A stretch of DNA of 64,000 nt from Azoarcus indigens (GCF_004361735.1 NZ_SNVV01000008.1:146525-210524); one strand, 5' to 3'; shown: positions 17,185 through 26,152, counted from the stretch's first letter. Translations and numbers: made by a program. Notes: generated from the sequence alone by a model not told the origin.

Positions 17185-18201
17185 ATGGCCGCCGACGCCC
17201 TGCACCGCCTGGTCGCCGAACTGCGCGGCCACGCCGGCATCGCCCACAAGCGCGACATCGACGCCGTGCTCGCCGCCCTCGGCACCCCGGCCCTGCCCGC
17301 CGCCGACGCCTGGCTGGGCGACGACTGCGCCGCCATCGCCCGCGGCGGGAACGGCGAGGACGGCCACCTGCTGTTCGCCATCGAAGGCTTCATCAATGCC
17401 TTCGTCGCCCACGATCCCTGGTTCGCCGGCTGGTGCGGGGTGATGGTGAACCTCTCCGACATCGCCGCCATGGGCGGCCGCCCGCTGGCGGTGGTGAATG
17501 CGCTGTGGAGCGACGGCGCCGCCCAGGCCCAGGCGGTGATGGCCGGCATGGCCGCCGCCGCCCGGGCCTACGCGGTTCCCATCGTCGGCGGCCACAGCAA
17601 CACCCGCACGCCGCAGGCCCAGCTGGCGGTGGCGGTGCTGGGCGAGGCCGGGCGCCTGCTCAGCAGCTTCGCCGCCCGGCCGGGCGACGTGCTGGTGGCC
17701 GCCATCGACCTGCGCGGCGCCTACCGCGAGCCCTTCGACAACTGGAACGCCGCCACCACCGCAGCGCCGCAGCGCCTGCGCGGCGACCTCGCCCTGCTGC
17801 CGGCCATCGCCGAGGCCGAGCTCGCCCACGCCGCCAAGGACATCAGCCAGGCCGGCCTGCTCGGCACCACGCTGATGCTGATGGAGTGCTCCGGCGTCGG
17901 CGCCCGCATCGCCCTCGACCGCGTGCCGCAGCCGGCCGGCGTGGCGCTGGCGCGCTGGCTGCGCAGCTTCCCCAGTTTCGGCTTCCTGCTCGCCTGCCGG
18001 CCGCAGCAGGCCGACGCACTGGTGGCACGCTTCGCCGCCCGCGGCATCGCCGCCGCCGCCATCGGCGACATCACCGCCGGCAGCCGGCTGGACCTCAGCC
18101 TGAGCGAGGGCGGCGCAAGCGCCGAAGCGGTGTTCTGGGACCTCGCCAGCGAACGCCTGATGGGCGTCGCCCCTGCGCAGGGAGCCCGCCATGCAGCCTG
18201 A
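17185..18201 (+). CDS. nitF: AIR synthase-like protein NitF (Sll0787 family)
   Basis: A 338-residue protein of the PurM/SelD/ThiL superfamily, in the Sll0787 branch tied to Nit1C. Residues 50-60 hold WLGDDCAAI, the acidic nucleotide-binding segment; GVMVNLSDIAAMGGRPLAVVNALW (residues 86-109) is the superfamily core; VPIVGGHSN follows, then GDVLVAAIDLRG. The fold uses ATP to activate an amide or formyl-type substrate. It is not the purine-pathway PurM, which has a different GxG loop and context. The start at 17185 follows directly on the nitE stop with GGGGAGG upstream. It overlaps the next gene by 11 bp. Confidence 0.9.
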   Translation: MAADALHRLVAELRGHAGIAHKRDIDAVLAALGTPALPAADAWLGDDCAAIARGGNGEDGHLLFAIEGFINAFVAHDPWFAGWCGVMVNLSDIAAMGGRPLAVVNALWSDGAAQAQAVMAGMAAAARAYAVPIVGGHSNTRTPQAQLAVAVLGEAGRLLSSFAARPGDVLVAAIDLRGAYREPFDNWNAATTAAPQRLRGDLALLPAIAEAELAHAAKDISQAGLLGTTLMLMECSGVGARIALDRVPQPAGVALARWLRSFPSFGFLLACRPQQADALVARFAARGIAAAAIGDITAGSRLDLSLSEGGASAEAVFWDLASERLMGVAPAQGARHAA

Positions 18202-19456
18202 GCGCCTGGGCCGCCAGCCTGCGCCGCAACGTCAGCTGGGCTCGCCGCGCGCGGCCGGCAACCAGCCGGAGCGGCGGCTGCGCATCGCCCTCCTCACCCA
18301 CTCGATCAACCCGCGCGGCGGCGTGGTGCACTGCCTGGAGCTGGGCGAGGCGCTGACCGCCCTGGGCCATGAAGTCACCCTGCACGCGCCGGCCGCCGAG
18401 GGCGCCCGCCTGTTCCGCGACAGCCGTTGCGAAATCCGCCTGATTGCCGAGCACGGCCGGCACAGCACGCTGCGCAGCCTGGTGCAGGCCCGCATCGCCG
18501 CCTTCACCGACTGGTTCGCCGCCCCGGGGCGGGCCGGCTTCGACCTCTATCACGCGCATGACGGCATCGGCGCCAACGCCCTGCTGGCCCTGCGCCAGCG
18601 CGGCCTGCTGCCCGCCTACCTGCGCACGGTGCATCACCTGGAAAGCAGCTTCGGCGACCCGGTGGTGGATGCGCTGGAGCTGCGCTCCATCCAGCGGGCC
18701 GACCGCCTGTTGTGCGTCAGCCCCAGCTGGCAGCAGGCGCTGCGGGAACGCCTGGGCCTGGCCGCCGGGCTGGTCGGCAATGGCGTGGACCTCGCCCGCT
18801 TCCAGCCCCGGCCGGACGCCGGCGACGCCGCGCTGAAGGCCCGCCTCGGCCTCGGCGACGCGCCGGTTTTCCTTGCCGTGGGCGGCATCGAGGCACGCAA
18901 GAACACCCTGGGCACGCTGCGCGCCTTCGCCCGCCTGCGCCGCACCCTGGGCGCGGCGCAGCTGGTGATCGCCGGCGGCGCCAGCCTGCTGGACCACGGC
19001 GCCTACCGCCGCGCCTTCGATGCCGCGCTGGCGGCGGAAGGCCTGGCGCAAGGCGAGCACGGCGGCGCGGTGATCCTCGCCGGCGTGCTCGCCGATGCCG
19101 AGATGCCGGCGCTCTACCGCCTGGCCGACGCCCTGGTCTTTCCGTCGCTGGTGGAAGGCTTCGGCCTCGCCATCCTCGAAGCGATGGCCAGCGGCACGCC
19201 GGCAGTGGTGTCGCGCATTGCGCCCTTCACCGATTTCCTCGGCGCCGAAGACTGCCTGTGGGCCGATCCGCAGGACGCGGAATCCATCGCCAGCGCCATG
19301 TGCCGGGCGCTGATGCCCGGCACCCGCGAACGGGTGATCGCCGCCGGCCATGCGACAGCCGCCCGCCATGACTGGCCCGCCTGCGCCCGCGCCCACCTCG
19401 CTGCCTATGGCGAACTGCTCGCCGCCACCCGTTTCCCGGAGACCCCACATGCCTGA
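18191..19456 (+). CDS. Glycosyltransferase of Nit1C cluster (MSMEG_0565 family, GT4-like)
   Basis: A 421-residue GT-B fold protein. The N-terminal domain begins RIALLTHSINPRGGVVHCLELGEAL, the usual GT4 loop with a glycine-rich acceptor site. The C-terminal donor domain shows VGNGVDLARFQP, AVGGIEARKNT, and the EGFGLAILEAMASGTPAVVS signature near residues 320-340 that binds the nucleotide-sugar. It matches the MSMEG_0565 family found only in Nit1C-type clusters. The first 30 residues are polar and may be dispensable. Its presence suggests that the cluster product is a glycosylated molecule, which is inference. It overlaps nitF by 11 bp and nitG by 8 bp. Confidence 0.9.
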   Translation: MQPERLGRQPAPQRQLGSPRAAGNQPERRLRIALLTHSINPRGGVVHCLELGEALTALGHEVTLHAPAAEGARLFRDSRCEIRLIAEHGRHSTLRSLVQARIAAFTDWFAAPGRAGFDLYHAHDGIGANALLALRQRGLLPAYLRTVHHLESSFGDPVVDALELRSIQRADRLLCVSPSWQQALRERLGLAAGLVGNGVDLARFQPRPDAGDAALKARLGLGDAPVFLAVGGIEARKNTLGTLRAFARLRRTLGAAQLVIAGGASLLDHGAYRRAFDAALAAEGLAQGEHGGAVILAGVLADAEMPALYRLADALVFPSLVEGFGLAILEAMASGTPAVVSRIAPFTDFLGAEDCLWADPQDAESIASAMCRALMPGTRERVIAAGHATAARHDWPACARAHLAAYGELLAATRFPETPHA

Positions 19457-19745
19457 ACTCTACTTCCACGTGCGCTGGCCCGACGGCCAGGAAGAAGCCT
19501 GCTACTCGCCCTCGCTGGTGATCGCCGACCACCTCGCCGCCGGCCAGACCTACCCGGTGCCGGAGTTCGTCGCCCGCTGCGAGCAGGCGCTCAACGAAGC
19601 CAGCGAGCGGGTGCGGCAGAAGTACGGCTTCTACTGCTCCAGCGCCATGGATCAGCTCGGCCATATCCGCAGCCGCGCCCGCGATTTCGAAACCCAGCCC
19701 GACAGCCGCGTCACCGTCGCCCGCTTCGAGCCGGGCGCGCGCTGA
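19449..19745 (+). CDS. nitG: NitG-like small protein (MSMEG_0570 family)
   Basis: A 98-residue protein of the MSMEG_0570 nitrogen-starvation response family. It opens MPELYFHVRWPDGQEEACYSPS and has a helical middle (YPVPEFVARCEQALNEASERVRQKYG). The length and order fit the small protein of unknown function found near the end of Nit1C clusters. The ATG overlaps the glycosyltransferase by 8 bp, so a longer upstream start is unlikely. Assignment of the symbol nitG follows the Pseudomonas naming, where the two unknown proteins are NitB and NitG. No function is known. Confidence 0.85.
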   Translation: MPELYFHVRWPDGQEEACYSPSLVIADHLAAGQTYPVPEFVARCEQALNEASERVRQKYGFYCSSAMDQLGHIRSRARDFETQPDSRVTVARFEPGAR

Positions 19746-19787
19746 CGCGCCCTCCACCGCAACGCCTCTTCATCCAGGAGCACGCCC

Positions 19788-21092
19788 ATGAACACCCTCT
19801 TCCCCCAATCGACCCAGCTGCTGTCACGCGCCCACTACCCGGTCATCGTCGTCGGCGGCGGCCAGGCCGGGCTGTCGATCAGCCATTGCCTGCAGCAGCA
19901 GGGCATAGAGCACATCGTGTTCGAGAAGAACCGCGTCGCCCATTCCTGGCGCAACGACCGCTGGGACACCTTCTGCCTGGTCACGCCCAACTGGCAGTGC
20001 CGCCTGCCCGACTTCCCCTACCAGGGCGACGATCCCCAAGGCTTCATGCTCAAGGACCAGATCGCCGAATACGTCGAAGCCTTCGCCCGCAAGATCGCGC
20101 CGCCCATCGTCGAAGGCGTGGGCGTGCAGCATGTGGTGCGCGGCAAGTCCGGCCGGCTGGAGGTGACGACCAGCGCCGGCCAGTTCAGCACCGACCACAT
20201 CGTGGTCGCCACCGGCGGCTACGACATCCCCATCGTGCCGGCCTATGCCGCCAGCCTGCCGGCGCACATCAAGCAGATCCACTCGGTGGATTACCGCAAC
20301 CCGCAAGCGCTGCCCGAGGGCGAGGTGCTGGTGGTGGGCTCGGGCCAGTCCGGCGTGCAGATCATGGAAGACCTGCACCTGGCCGGCCGCAAGGTGCATC
20401 TGTGCGTCGGCCCGGCGCCGCGCTCGCCGCGCATGTACCGCGGCCGCGAGGCCACCGAATGGCTGATGGACATGGGCTACTACGAACTCACGGTGGATCG
20501 CCATCCGCTGGGCGAAAAGGCGCGCGAGAAGACCAACCACTACATGACCGGCCGCGACGGCGGCCACGAGATTGACCTGCGCAAGTTCGCGCTGGAGGGC
20601 GTGAAGCTCTACGGCAGCATGGCCGACATCCACGGCAGCCGCCTGGAATTCCTGCCCGACCTGACGCAGAACCTGGACGACGCCGACGAGGTATACGTGA
20701 GCATCCGCCGCGACATCGACAAGTACATCGCCGCCCAGGGCCTGGACGCACCGGAGGAAGCGCCCTTCGAGAAGGTCTGGGCGCCCGCGGCCGACCCGCT
20801 GGCGCTGGACTGCGACGCCGCTGGCATCACCACCATCATCTGGGCCATCGGCTTCCGCCCCGATTACCGCTGGATAGAGCTGCCCGCCTTCGACGGCCGC
20901 GGCAACCCGAAATACACCCGCGGCGTCTCGCCAGTGCCCGGGCTCTACTTCCTCGGCCTGCCCTGGCTGCACACCTGGGGCTCCGGCCGCTTCCTCGGCG
21001 TGGCCGAAGACGCGGCGCACCTCGCTGGCGTGATCGCCGGGCGCCTGGCCACCGGCGAATCCGGCCCTGCGGCCGAAGCTGCGGTGGCCTGA
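19788..21092 (+). CDS. nitH: FAD-dependent oxidoreductase NitH (MSMEG_0569 family)
   Basis: A 434-residue flavoprotein of the FMO-like type. Two dinucleotide-binding motifs are visible: VVGGGQAGLS near residue 21 for FAD, and VVGSGQSGVQIMEDL near 180 for NAD(P)H. The region HSWRNDRWDTFCLVTPNWQ (about 50) is typical of the MSMEG_0569 family, and IIWAIGFRPDYRWI near 350 is the late FMO motif. In Nit1C it is annotated as an NADH-dependent oxidoreductase; the substrate is unknown. The gap to nitG is 42 bp and includes CAGGAG before the ATG, so it remains in the operon. It is the last recognised nit gene. Confidence 0.92.
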   Translation: MNTLFPQSTQLLSRAHYPVIVVGGGQAGLSISHCLQQQGIEHIVFEKNRVAHSWRNDRWDTFCLVTPNWQCRLPDFPYQGDDPQGFMLKDQIAEYVEAFARKIAPPIVEGVGVQHVVRGKSGRLEVTTSAGQFSTDHIVVATGGYDIPIVPAYAASLPAHIKQIHSVDYRNPQALPEGEVLVVGSGQSGVQIMEDLHLAGRKVHLCVGPAPRSPRMYRGREATEWLMDMGYYELTVDRHPLGEKAREKTNHYMTGRDGGHEIDLRKFALEGVKLYGSMADIHGSRLEFLPDLTQNLDDADEVYVSIRRDIDKYIAAQGLDAPEEAPFEKVWAPAADPLALDCDAAGITTIIWAIGFRPDYRWIELPAFDGRGNPKYTRGVSPVPGLYFLGLPWLHTWGSGRFLGVAEDAAHLAGVIAGRLATGESGPAAEAAVA

Positions 21093-21240
21093 GGGGAGAT
21101 CAGCCCGACCTGCCGGGCCGAAGCCGCATCCGACCCCGCCGCCCGAGCGGCCCGGCGCCCACGCGCCGGGGCCTCACGCCAGCCACCATCCCATCCACCC
21201 CTCCCATCCCGCTCCGTCCGAACCGCCCCGGAATCCCGCC

Positions 21241-22158
21241 ATGTCCACCGCCACCCTGAGCGCCGCCCCGCCGCTGTTCTCCTTCCTGCCGCCGGGCGCC
21301 GCCGGCCACTACCGGGTGGGCATGCCCCAGCTGGGCCTGAACGGTCTGTCCGAGAGCTGGCTGCTGGCCGAATGTGGCGACCGCCACTGGCAGCTGCTCG
21401 CCCAGGCCTGCGGCATGCCGGTGTCACAGCTGCGCGACGCACGCCACCGCCGCGTCTATCCCGCCTTCCGCTCGGTGCGCCTGCGCCATGCGGAACTGGA
21501 TGCGGTGCTGGAGAACGACCAGCTGGAGATCGCCAGCAGCCTGGGCCGGGTAAGCCGCACCCAGTTCTACAGCAAGCATGTGGTCTCCAGCGCGCACGGC
21601 CTGCGCGCGGTGGTGGACATGCTGTCGGCATTCGTCGCCCGCGAGCGCGCCGGCGACAACACCTCCGCCGCCCGCAGCGCGGTCAGCGGTTTCGATGCCG
21701 TGCCGCCGCTGGAAGAAGGCGAACGCTTCGCCGCCCACAACCGCGCCTGGCTGCAGGCACGCCGCGAGGGCGACGCCGCGCGCAACGGCCGTCCGGCGCA
21801 CAGCTATGCGCCGCAGGCCATCCGCCCCTGCCCTTCAGTGCATTTCAACGGCGCCGGCTTTCTCTACTTCGCCCGCTTCCACGAGTTGGTCGATCACGCC
21901 GAAGCCGCCTGGTTCGGCCCCTGGGCGGCGCGCTGCGTCACCACCGAACGCCACACCCTGTACCACGGCAACGCCGATGTCGGCAGCACCCTGAGCCTGC
22001 AACTGTGCGAATTCGAGCGCCACGGCAGCCAACTAGACCACCACGCCCAGATCGTGCGCAGCGACGACCACCGGGTGATCGCCGACGTCACCACCCGCCG
22101 CCGCCTGCGCCAGCCGGGAGCGGACTTCCTCGAAACCCTGTTCGAGAAGGCCGGCTGA
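21241..22158 (+). CDS. LnmK/Pnap_2097-like hot-dog protein
   Basis: A 305-residue protein with the signature of the LnmK/Pnap_2097 biosynthesis family: VGMPQLGLNGLSESWLL, then GDRHWQLLAQA, and in the second half PSVHFNGAGFLYFARF. LnmK is a bifunctional acyltransferase/decarboxylase of leinamycin synthesis built from two hot-dog domains; Pnap_2097 is a related family whose substrates are unknown. No acyl carrier protein or polyketide synthase is nearby. The gene follows nitH in the same direction after 148 bp containing a GC-rich imperfect hairpin, so cotranscription is possible but uncertain. It may add an acyl group to the Nit1C product. The family call is made from remembered motifs, not a search. 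Confidence 0.65.
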   Translation: MSTATLSAAPPLFSFLPPGAAGHYRVGMPQLGLNGLSESWLLAECGDRHWQLLAQACGMPVSQLRDARHRRVYPAFRSVRLRHAELDAVLENDQLEIASSLGRVSRTQFYSKHVVSSAHGLRAVVDMLSAFVARERAGDNTSAARSAVSGFDAVPPLEEGERFAAHNRAWLQARREGDAARNGRPAHSYAPQAIRPCPSVHFNGAGFLYFARFHELVDHAEAAWFGPWAARCVTTERHTLYHGNADVGSTLSLQLCEFERHGSQLDHHAQIVRSDDHRVIADVTTRRRLRQPGADFLETLFEKAG

Positions 22159-22186
22159 GCACGCCGGCAGGCGGCAGCCAGCCGGA

Positions 22187-23446
22187 TCAGGCCCGCGCCG
22201 GGGCTGCCGCTGCCTGGCCCGCGCTGCGCGCCGCGCCCAGCGCCACCGCCACCGCGCCCGCCTGCAGCACCGCCACGCCCGCCATCACCAGCGAGAAATG
22301 GGCGTGGTCCATCAAGGGGCCGAACACCAGCGGCGACAGCGCCATGCCGCCATCTATGCCGGAATACACCAGGCCGTAGATGCGGCCGTAGGCGCCGGAG
22401 CCGAAGCGTGACACCGCCGCCCGCCGCACCAGGATGTCGCGCGACGGCCCGGCGATGCCGGTGCAGAAGCCGATCGCCGCCAGCGCCGGCACCGCCGCCC
22501 AGGGCGGCAGCACGCCGGCGGCCAGGGTCACCGCGGTCAGCGCGGAAAAGCCGAGGAAGGCGGCCACCACCCGCTCGTGCGCCGCCACCCGCGCCGCCAG
22601 GAAACCGCCGCTGAACACCCCGGCCGCCGAAGCCAACAGGAACACGGTGATGCCGCTGGCCGCCACCGGCAGGCTGAGGTCGAACAGCGCCTGCAGCAGC
22701 GGCGTGCCGTAGTTCTGGAAAGCGCCGAAGCCCATGGTGGTGAAGAAGAAGAACAGGAAGCACAACCACACCGCCGGCACGCGGATGAAATCCAGCGAGC
22801 GCGCCTTCTCCGGCCGCGCGCGCGCGGCCACCCGCTCCGCTTCGTCCGCCAGCCAGCCGCGGGCGAGGAAGAGGCAGCCAACGCCGGCGAAGGCCACCAG
22901 CGCCGCCCCCACCGCCGCCGCCCGCCAGCCGGCCACGCTGGCGATGCCGACGATGAACACCGGCGCCAACGCCCAGCCGATGTTGCCGGACAGGCCGTGG
23001 GCGGAGAAGGCATGGCCAAGCCGCTTCTCCGACACCTTGCGATTGAGCAGGCTGAAATCCGCCGGATGGAACACCGCGTTGCCCACGCCCGCCACCGCCG
23101 CCGCCACCAGCAGGCCGCCCAGGCCCTGCGCCACCGAGATCAACAAGGCCGCCACGCCCAGGCAGGCCACGCCCCCGCTCAGCACCCGGTAGGCGCCGAA
23201 GCGGTCCACCGCGAAACCGGCCGCCGCCTGCCCGAAGGCTGACACCAGGAAGAAGGTGCTGGTGGCCAGGCCGACGCGGGTGAAGTCCAGGCCGAAGGCC
23301 GGAATCAGCCAGGGAAACAGCGCCGGCAGCACCAGCTGGAAGAAGTGGGAGGTGCCATGCACGAAGGCCACCACCGCGATCACGCCGAAATCGTGGCGCG
23401 CCGGCGCGGGTCCGGAAGGGGGAAGCGTAAGGATCTGGGTCGTCAT
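22187..23446 (-). CDS. MFS transporter
   Basis: A 419-residue major-facilitator protein with about 12 membrane helices. Features are FVHGTSHFFQLVLPALFPWLIPAFG near residue 28-52, VDRFGAYRVLSGG in the loop 2-3 position, and GNAVFHPADFSLLNRK and LSGNIGWALAP in helices 4-5. It resembles the FsmR/nitrate-sulfonate-like antiporter branch that carries an HxxxH/FHP motif, but the substrate cannot be told. It is divergent from an AraC regulator with an 87-bp shared promoter region, an arrangement in which the regulator usually controls the pump. The final part is Ala-rich and probably cytoplasmic. Confidence 0.85.
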   Translation of the reverse strand: MTTQILTLPPSGPAPARHDFGVIAVVAFVHGTSHFFQLVLPALFPWLIPAFGLDFTRVGLATSTFFLVSAFGQAAAGFAVDRFGAYRVLSGGVACLGVAALLISVAQGLGGLLVAAAVAGVGNAVFHPADFSLLNRKVSEKRLGHAFSAHGLSGNIGWALAPVFIVGIASVAGWRAAAVGAALVAFAGVGCLFLARGWLADEAERVAARARPEKARSLDFIRVPAVWLCFLFFFFTTMGFGAFQNYGTPLLQALFDLSLPVAASGITVFLLASAAGVFSGGFLAARVAAHERVVAAFLGFSALTAVTLAAGVLPPWAAVPALAAIGFCTGIAGPSRDILVRRAAVSRFGSGAYGRIYGLVYSGIDGGMALSPLVFGPLMDHAHFSLVMAGVAVLQAGAVAVALGAARSAGQAAAAPARA

Positions 23447-23492
23447 GGAACTGCCGCAAGGAAGGGGTTTGCGGCATCATAGACGGGCAGGA

Positions 23493-23512
23493 ACTGGCAG
23501 GAGACAGCCAGT
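23493..23512. promoter_or_regulatory. Inverted repeat between MFS and AraC genes
   Basis: ACTGGC at 23493-23498 and GCCAGT at 23507-23512 form perfect 6-bp arms around 8 bases, 22 bp before the AraC start and 46 bp before the MFS start. It is a likely operator for the divergent pair. Confidence 0.4.
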
Positions 23513-23533
23513 CAGACAATAACTATCGCAATC

Positions 23534-24316
23534 ATGCCACGCACCATCGTCGACCTCCCCGCCCGGCGTCCGCCCACCGCGGCAGACCCCATCGCCGTCG
23601 CCATCCGCAAGCCGCCGCGCGACTCGGTGATTCCCTACCACGCCCATGCCTGGGGCCAGCTCGCCTTTCCGGTCAGCGGCGCGCTGTGCCTGGACGTGCC
23701 CGGCAGCCGCTGGCTGGTGCCGCCCTACCGCGCGGTATGGGTGCCGCCGGGCATCCCCCACGAGGTCCTGCTGCTGGGCAAGGTGGAGATGCACACGGTG
23801 CATGTGGCCGCCGAGCTGGCGCCGTTGCCGCCGGCGCAGTGCACGGTGATAGAGATCGGCCCGCTGGCGCGCGAGCTGATCAGCGCCCTGGCCGCCAGCC
23901 CGCCGCCCAGCGGCGAGCACCTGCGCCAGATCCAGGCCCTGCTGCTGACCGAGCTGGCCCACGCCCGCACGCTGGACCTGCGCCTGCCGCAGCCGGCCGA
24001 CCGCCGCCTGCGGGCACTGTGCGAAGCGCTGATGGACGATCCTGCAGACACCGCGCCGCTGGAGGAATGGGCGCAGCGGGTGGGCGCCAGCGCCCGCACC
24101 CTGGCGCGGCTGTTCCAGGCCGAGATGGGCATGTCCTTCGGCCTGTGGCGCCAGCAGGTGCGGCTGAACCGCGCCACCGTGCTCGCCGCCCAGGGCCGGC
24201 CCTACGCCGAGATCGCCGCCGAGCTCGGCTATGCCAGCCCCAGCGCCTTCTCCGCCATGTTCCGCCGCGCCTACGGCATGTCGCCGCGGCGCTTCTTCGG
24301 CGGCCAGCCGGCCTGA
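23534..24316 (+). CDS. AraC-family transcriptional regulator
   Basis: A 260-residue regulator. Residues 15-115 form a cupin-like sensing domain (PYHAHAWGQLAFPVSG, then PPYRAVWVPPGIPHEV). Residues 165-255 hold two helix-turn-helix motifs: EEWAQRVGASARTLARLFQ and IAAELGYASPSAFSAMFRR, ending with GMSPRRFF. This architecture matches the YeaM/NimR-type group, which represses or activates a divergently transcribed efflux MFS gene. The neighbour on the other strand is such a gene, so local regulation is likely. The inducer is unknown. Confidence 0.9.
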   Translation: MPRTIVDLPARRPPTAADPIAVAIRKPPRDSVIPYHAHAWGQLAFPVSGALCLDVPGSRWLVPPYRAVWVPPGIPHEVLLLGKVEMHTVHVAAELAPLPPAQCTVIEIGPLARELISALAASPPPSGEHLRQIQALLLTELAHARTLDLRLPQPADRRLRALCEALMDDPADTAPLEEWAQRVGASARTLARLFQAEMGMSFGLWRQQVRLNRATVLAAQGRPYAEIAAELGYASPSAFSAMFRRAYGMSPRRFFGGQPA

Positions 24317-24344
24317 GGGCAGCGGGGCCGGCCGCTCCGGGAAC

Positions 24345-25964
24345 TCAGGCCGCCTGCACCGGCTTGCCGAGCAGGGCCTGCGCCACCGCCTCCGCCACCC
24401 GTATGCCGTCCACCCCGGCGGAGAGGATGCCGCCGGCGTAGCCCGCGCCCTCGCCCGCCGGGAACAGGCCCTTCACGTTCAGGCTCTGGCAGTCGGCGCC
24501 ACGGGTGATGCGCAGCGGCGAGGAGGTGCGTGTTTCCACGCCGGTGAGCACCGCGTCGTGCATGGCGAAGCCCTTGATCTGGCGGTCGAAGGCGGGGAAG
24601 GCCTCGCGCATGGCGTCGATGGCGTAGCCCGGCAGCGCGGTGGCCAGGCTGCCCAGGCGCACGCCCGGCTTGTAGGAGGGCTCCACGCTGCCCAGCTGCT
24701 GCGACGGCCGGCCGGCGACGAAGTCGCCCACCAGCTGGCCAGGCGCCAGGTAGTCGCCGCCGCCCAGCTCATAGGCGTGGGATTCCAGCTCCCGCTGCAG
24801 CGCGATGCCGGCCAGCGGGCCGCTGCCGGGGTAATCCTCCGGCGTGATGCCGACGACGATGCCGGCATTGGCGTTGCGTTCGTTGCGCGAATACTGGCTC
24901 ATGCCGTTGGTGACCACCCGGTTGGGCTCGGAGGTGGCCGCCACCACGGTGCCGCCGGGGCACATGCAGAAGCTGTACACCGAGCGGCCATTCTTGGCGT
25001 GGTGCACCAGCTTGTAGTCCGCCGCGCCCAGCAACTCATGGCCGGCGTGGCGGCCAAAGCGGGCCTTGTCGATCAGCGATTGCGGATGCTCCACCCGGAA
25101 GCCGACCGAGAAGGGCTTGGCCTCCATGAACACGCCACGGGCGTGCAGCATCTCGAAGGTGTCGCGGGCGCTGTGGCCCAGCGCCAGCACCACATGGTCG
25201 CAGCGCAGCTCGCCGCCGTCGGCCAGGGTCAGGCCACGCACATGGCCGTTCTCGATCAGCAGGTCGGTCACCCGCTGCTGGAAGCGGATCTCGCCGCCCA
25301 GGGCGATGATTTCGGCGCGCATCTGCTCCACCATGCCCACCAGGCGGAAAGTGCCGATGTGCGGCTTGCTGATGTAGAGGATCTCCTCCGGCGCGCCGGC
25401 CTTCACGAACTCGGTGAGCACCTTGCGGCCGTAGTGCTTCGGGTCCTTGATCTGGCTGTAGAGCTTGCCGTCGGAGAAGGTGCCGGCGCCGCCCTCGCCG
25501 AACTGCACATTGGATTCCGGGTTCAGCGTGTTCTTGCGCCACAGGCCCCAGGTGTCCTGGGTGCGCTCGCGCACCGCCTTGCCACGCTCCAGCACGATGG
25601 GGCGGAAGCCCATCTGCGCCAGCACCAGCGCAGCGAAGATGCCACAGGGACCGAAGCCGACTACCACCGGCCGGTTGGTGAAGCCTTCCGGCGCCCGGCC
25701 GACGAAGTGGTAGCCGGTGTCCGGCGTCGGTCCGATGTCGCGCTCGCCGGCATGGCGAGCGAGCAGCCCCGCCTCGTCGCGCACCGTCACATCCACCGTG
25801 TAGATCAGCGAGGGCGCGTCCTTCTTGCGCACGTCGTAGCTGCGCTTGAACACCAGGAAATCCTGCACGTCGCCGGGAGCCACGCCGAGGCGGCGGGCAA
25901 TCGCCGCCGGCAAGGCCTCGGCCGGGTGGTCCAGGGGCAGCCTGAGTTCGGTAATACGCAGCAT
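24345..25964 (-). CDS. FAD-dependent dehydrogenase (COG2509 family)
   Basis: A 539-residue flavoprotein. The start at 25964 (MLRITELRL) is chosen because family members begin in this way; upstream codons are Arg/Pro-rich. The FAD site is VVVGFGPCGIFAALVLAQMG near residue 103-122 with an acidic E at the end of beta2 (IVLERGK). Other family stretches are FGEGGAGTFSDGKLYS, SFCMCPGGTVVAATSE and GLFPAGEGAGYAGGILSAGVDG. An N-terminal domain of about 90 residues precedes the Rossmann fold. Members are uncharacterised and are common in proteobacteria. It is convergent with the AraC gene and divergent from the methyltransferase. Confidence 0.88.
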   Translation of the reverse strand: MLRITELRLPLDHPAEALPAAIARRLGVAPGDVQDFLVFKRSYDVRKKDAPSLIYTVDVTVRDEAGLLARHAGERDIGPTPDTGYHFVGRAPEGFTNRPVVVGFGPCGIFAALVLAQMGFRPIVLERGKAVRERTQDTWGLWRKNTLNPESNVQFGEGGAGTFSDGKLYSQIKDPKHYGRKVLTEFVKAGAPEEILYISKPHIGTFRLVGMVEQMRAEIIALGGEIRFQQRVTDLLIENGHVRGLTLADGGELRCDHVVLALGHSARDTFEMLHARGVFMEAKPFSVGFRVEHPQSLIDKARFGRHAGHELLGAADYKLVHHAKNGRSVYSFCMCPGGTVVAATSEPNRVVTNGMSQYSRNERNANAGIVVGITPEDYPGSGPLAGIALQRELESHAYELGGGDYLAPGQLVGDFVAGRPSQQLGSVEPSYKPGVRLGSLATALPGYAIDAMREAFPAFDRQIKGFAMHDAVLTGVETRTSSPLRITRGADCQSLNVKGLFPAGEGAGYAGGILSAGVDGIRVAEAVAQALLGKPVQAA

Positions 25965-26152
25965 GGGGAAAACGTCCGGAAGAAACGGGAAACGGAGAAA
26001 ATCGGCCAGCGCCGCGGGGAAAACCGGCGGGCGACGGAGGGCGGATTTTACGCGATCCGGCCGGCGCACCGGCAGCCGCCGGTTAGAATGCCGCCCTCCC
26101 GGCGCCGCCCTGCCCGCGCTGCAAGCACCGCCTCATCCAAGGAATCCCGCCG

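Noticed and set aside
17185..18201. purM or selD as identity of the AIR-synthase-like gene
   Set aside because: The context and motifs are those of the Nit1C Sll0787 branch; the selenophosphate synthetase Cys/Sec loop is absent.
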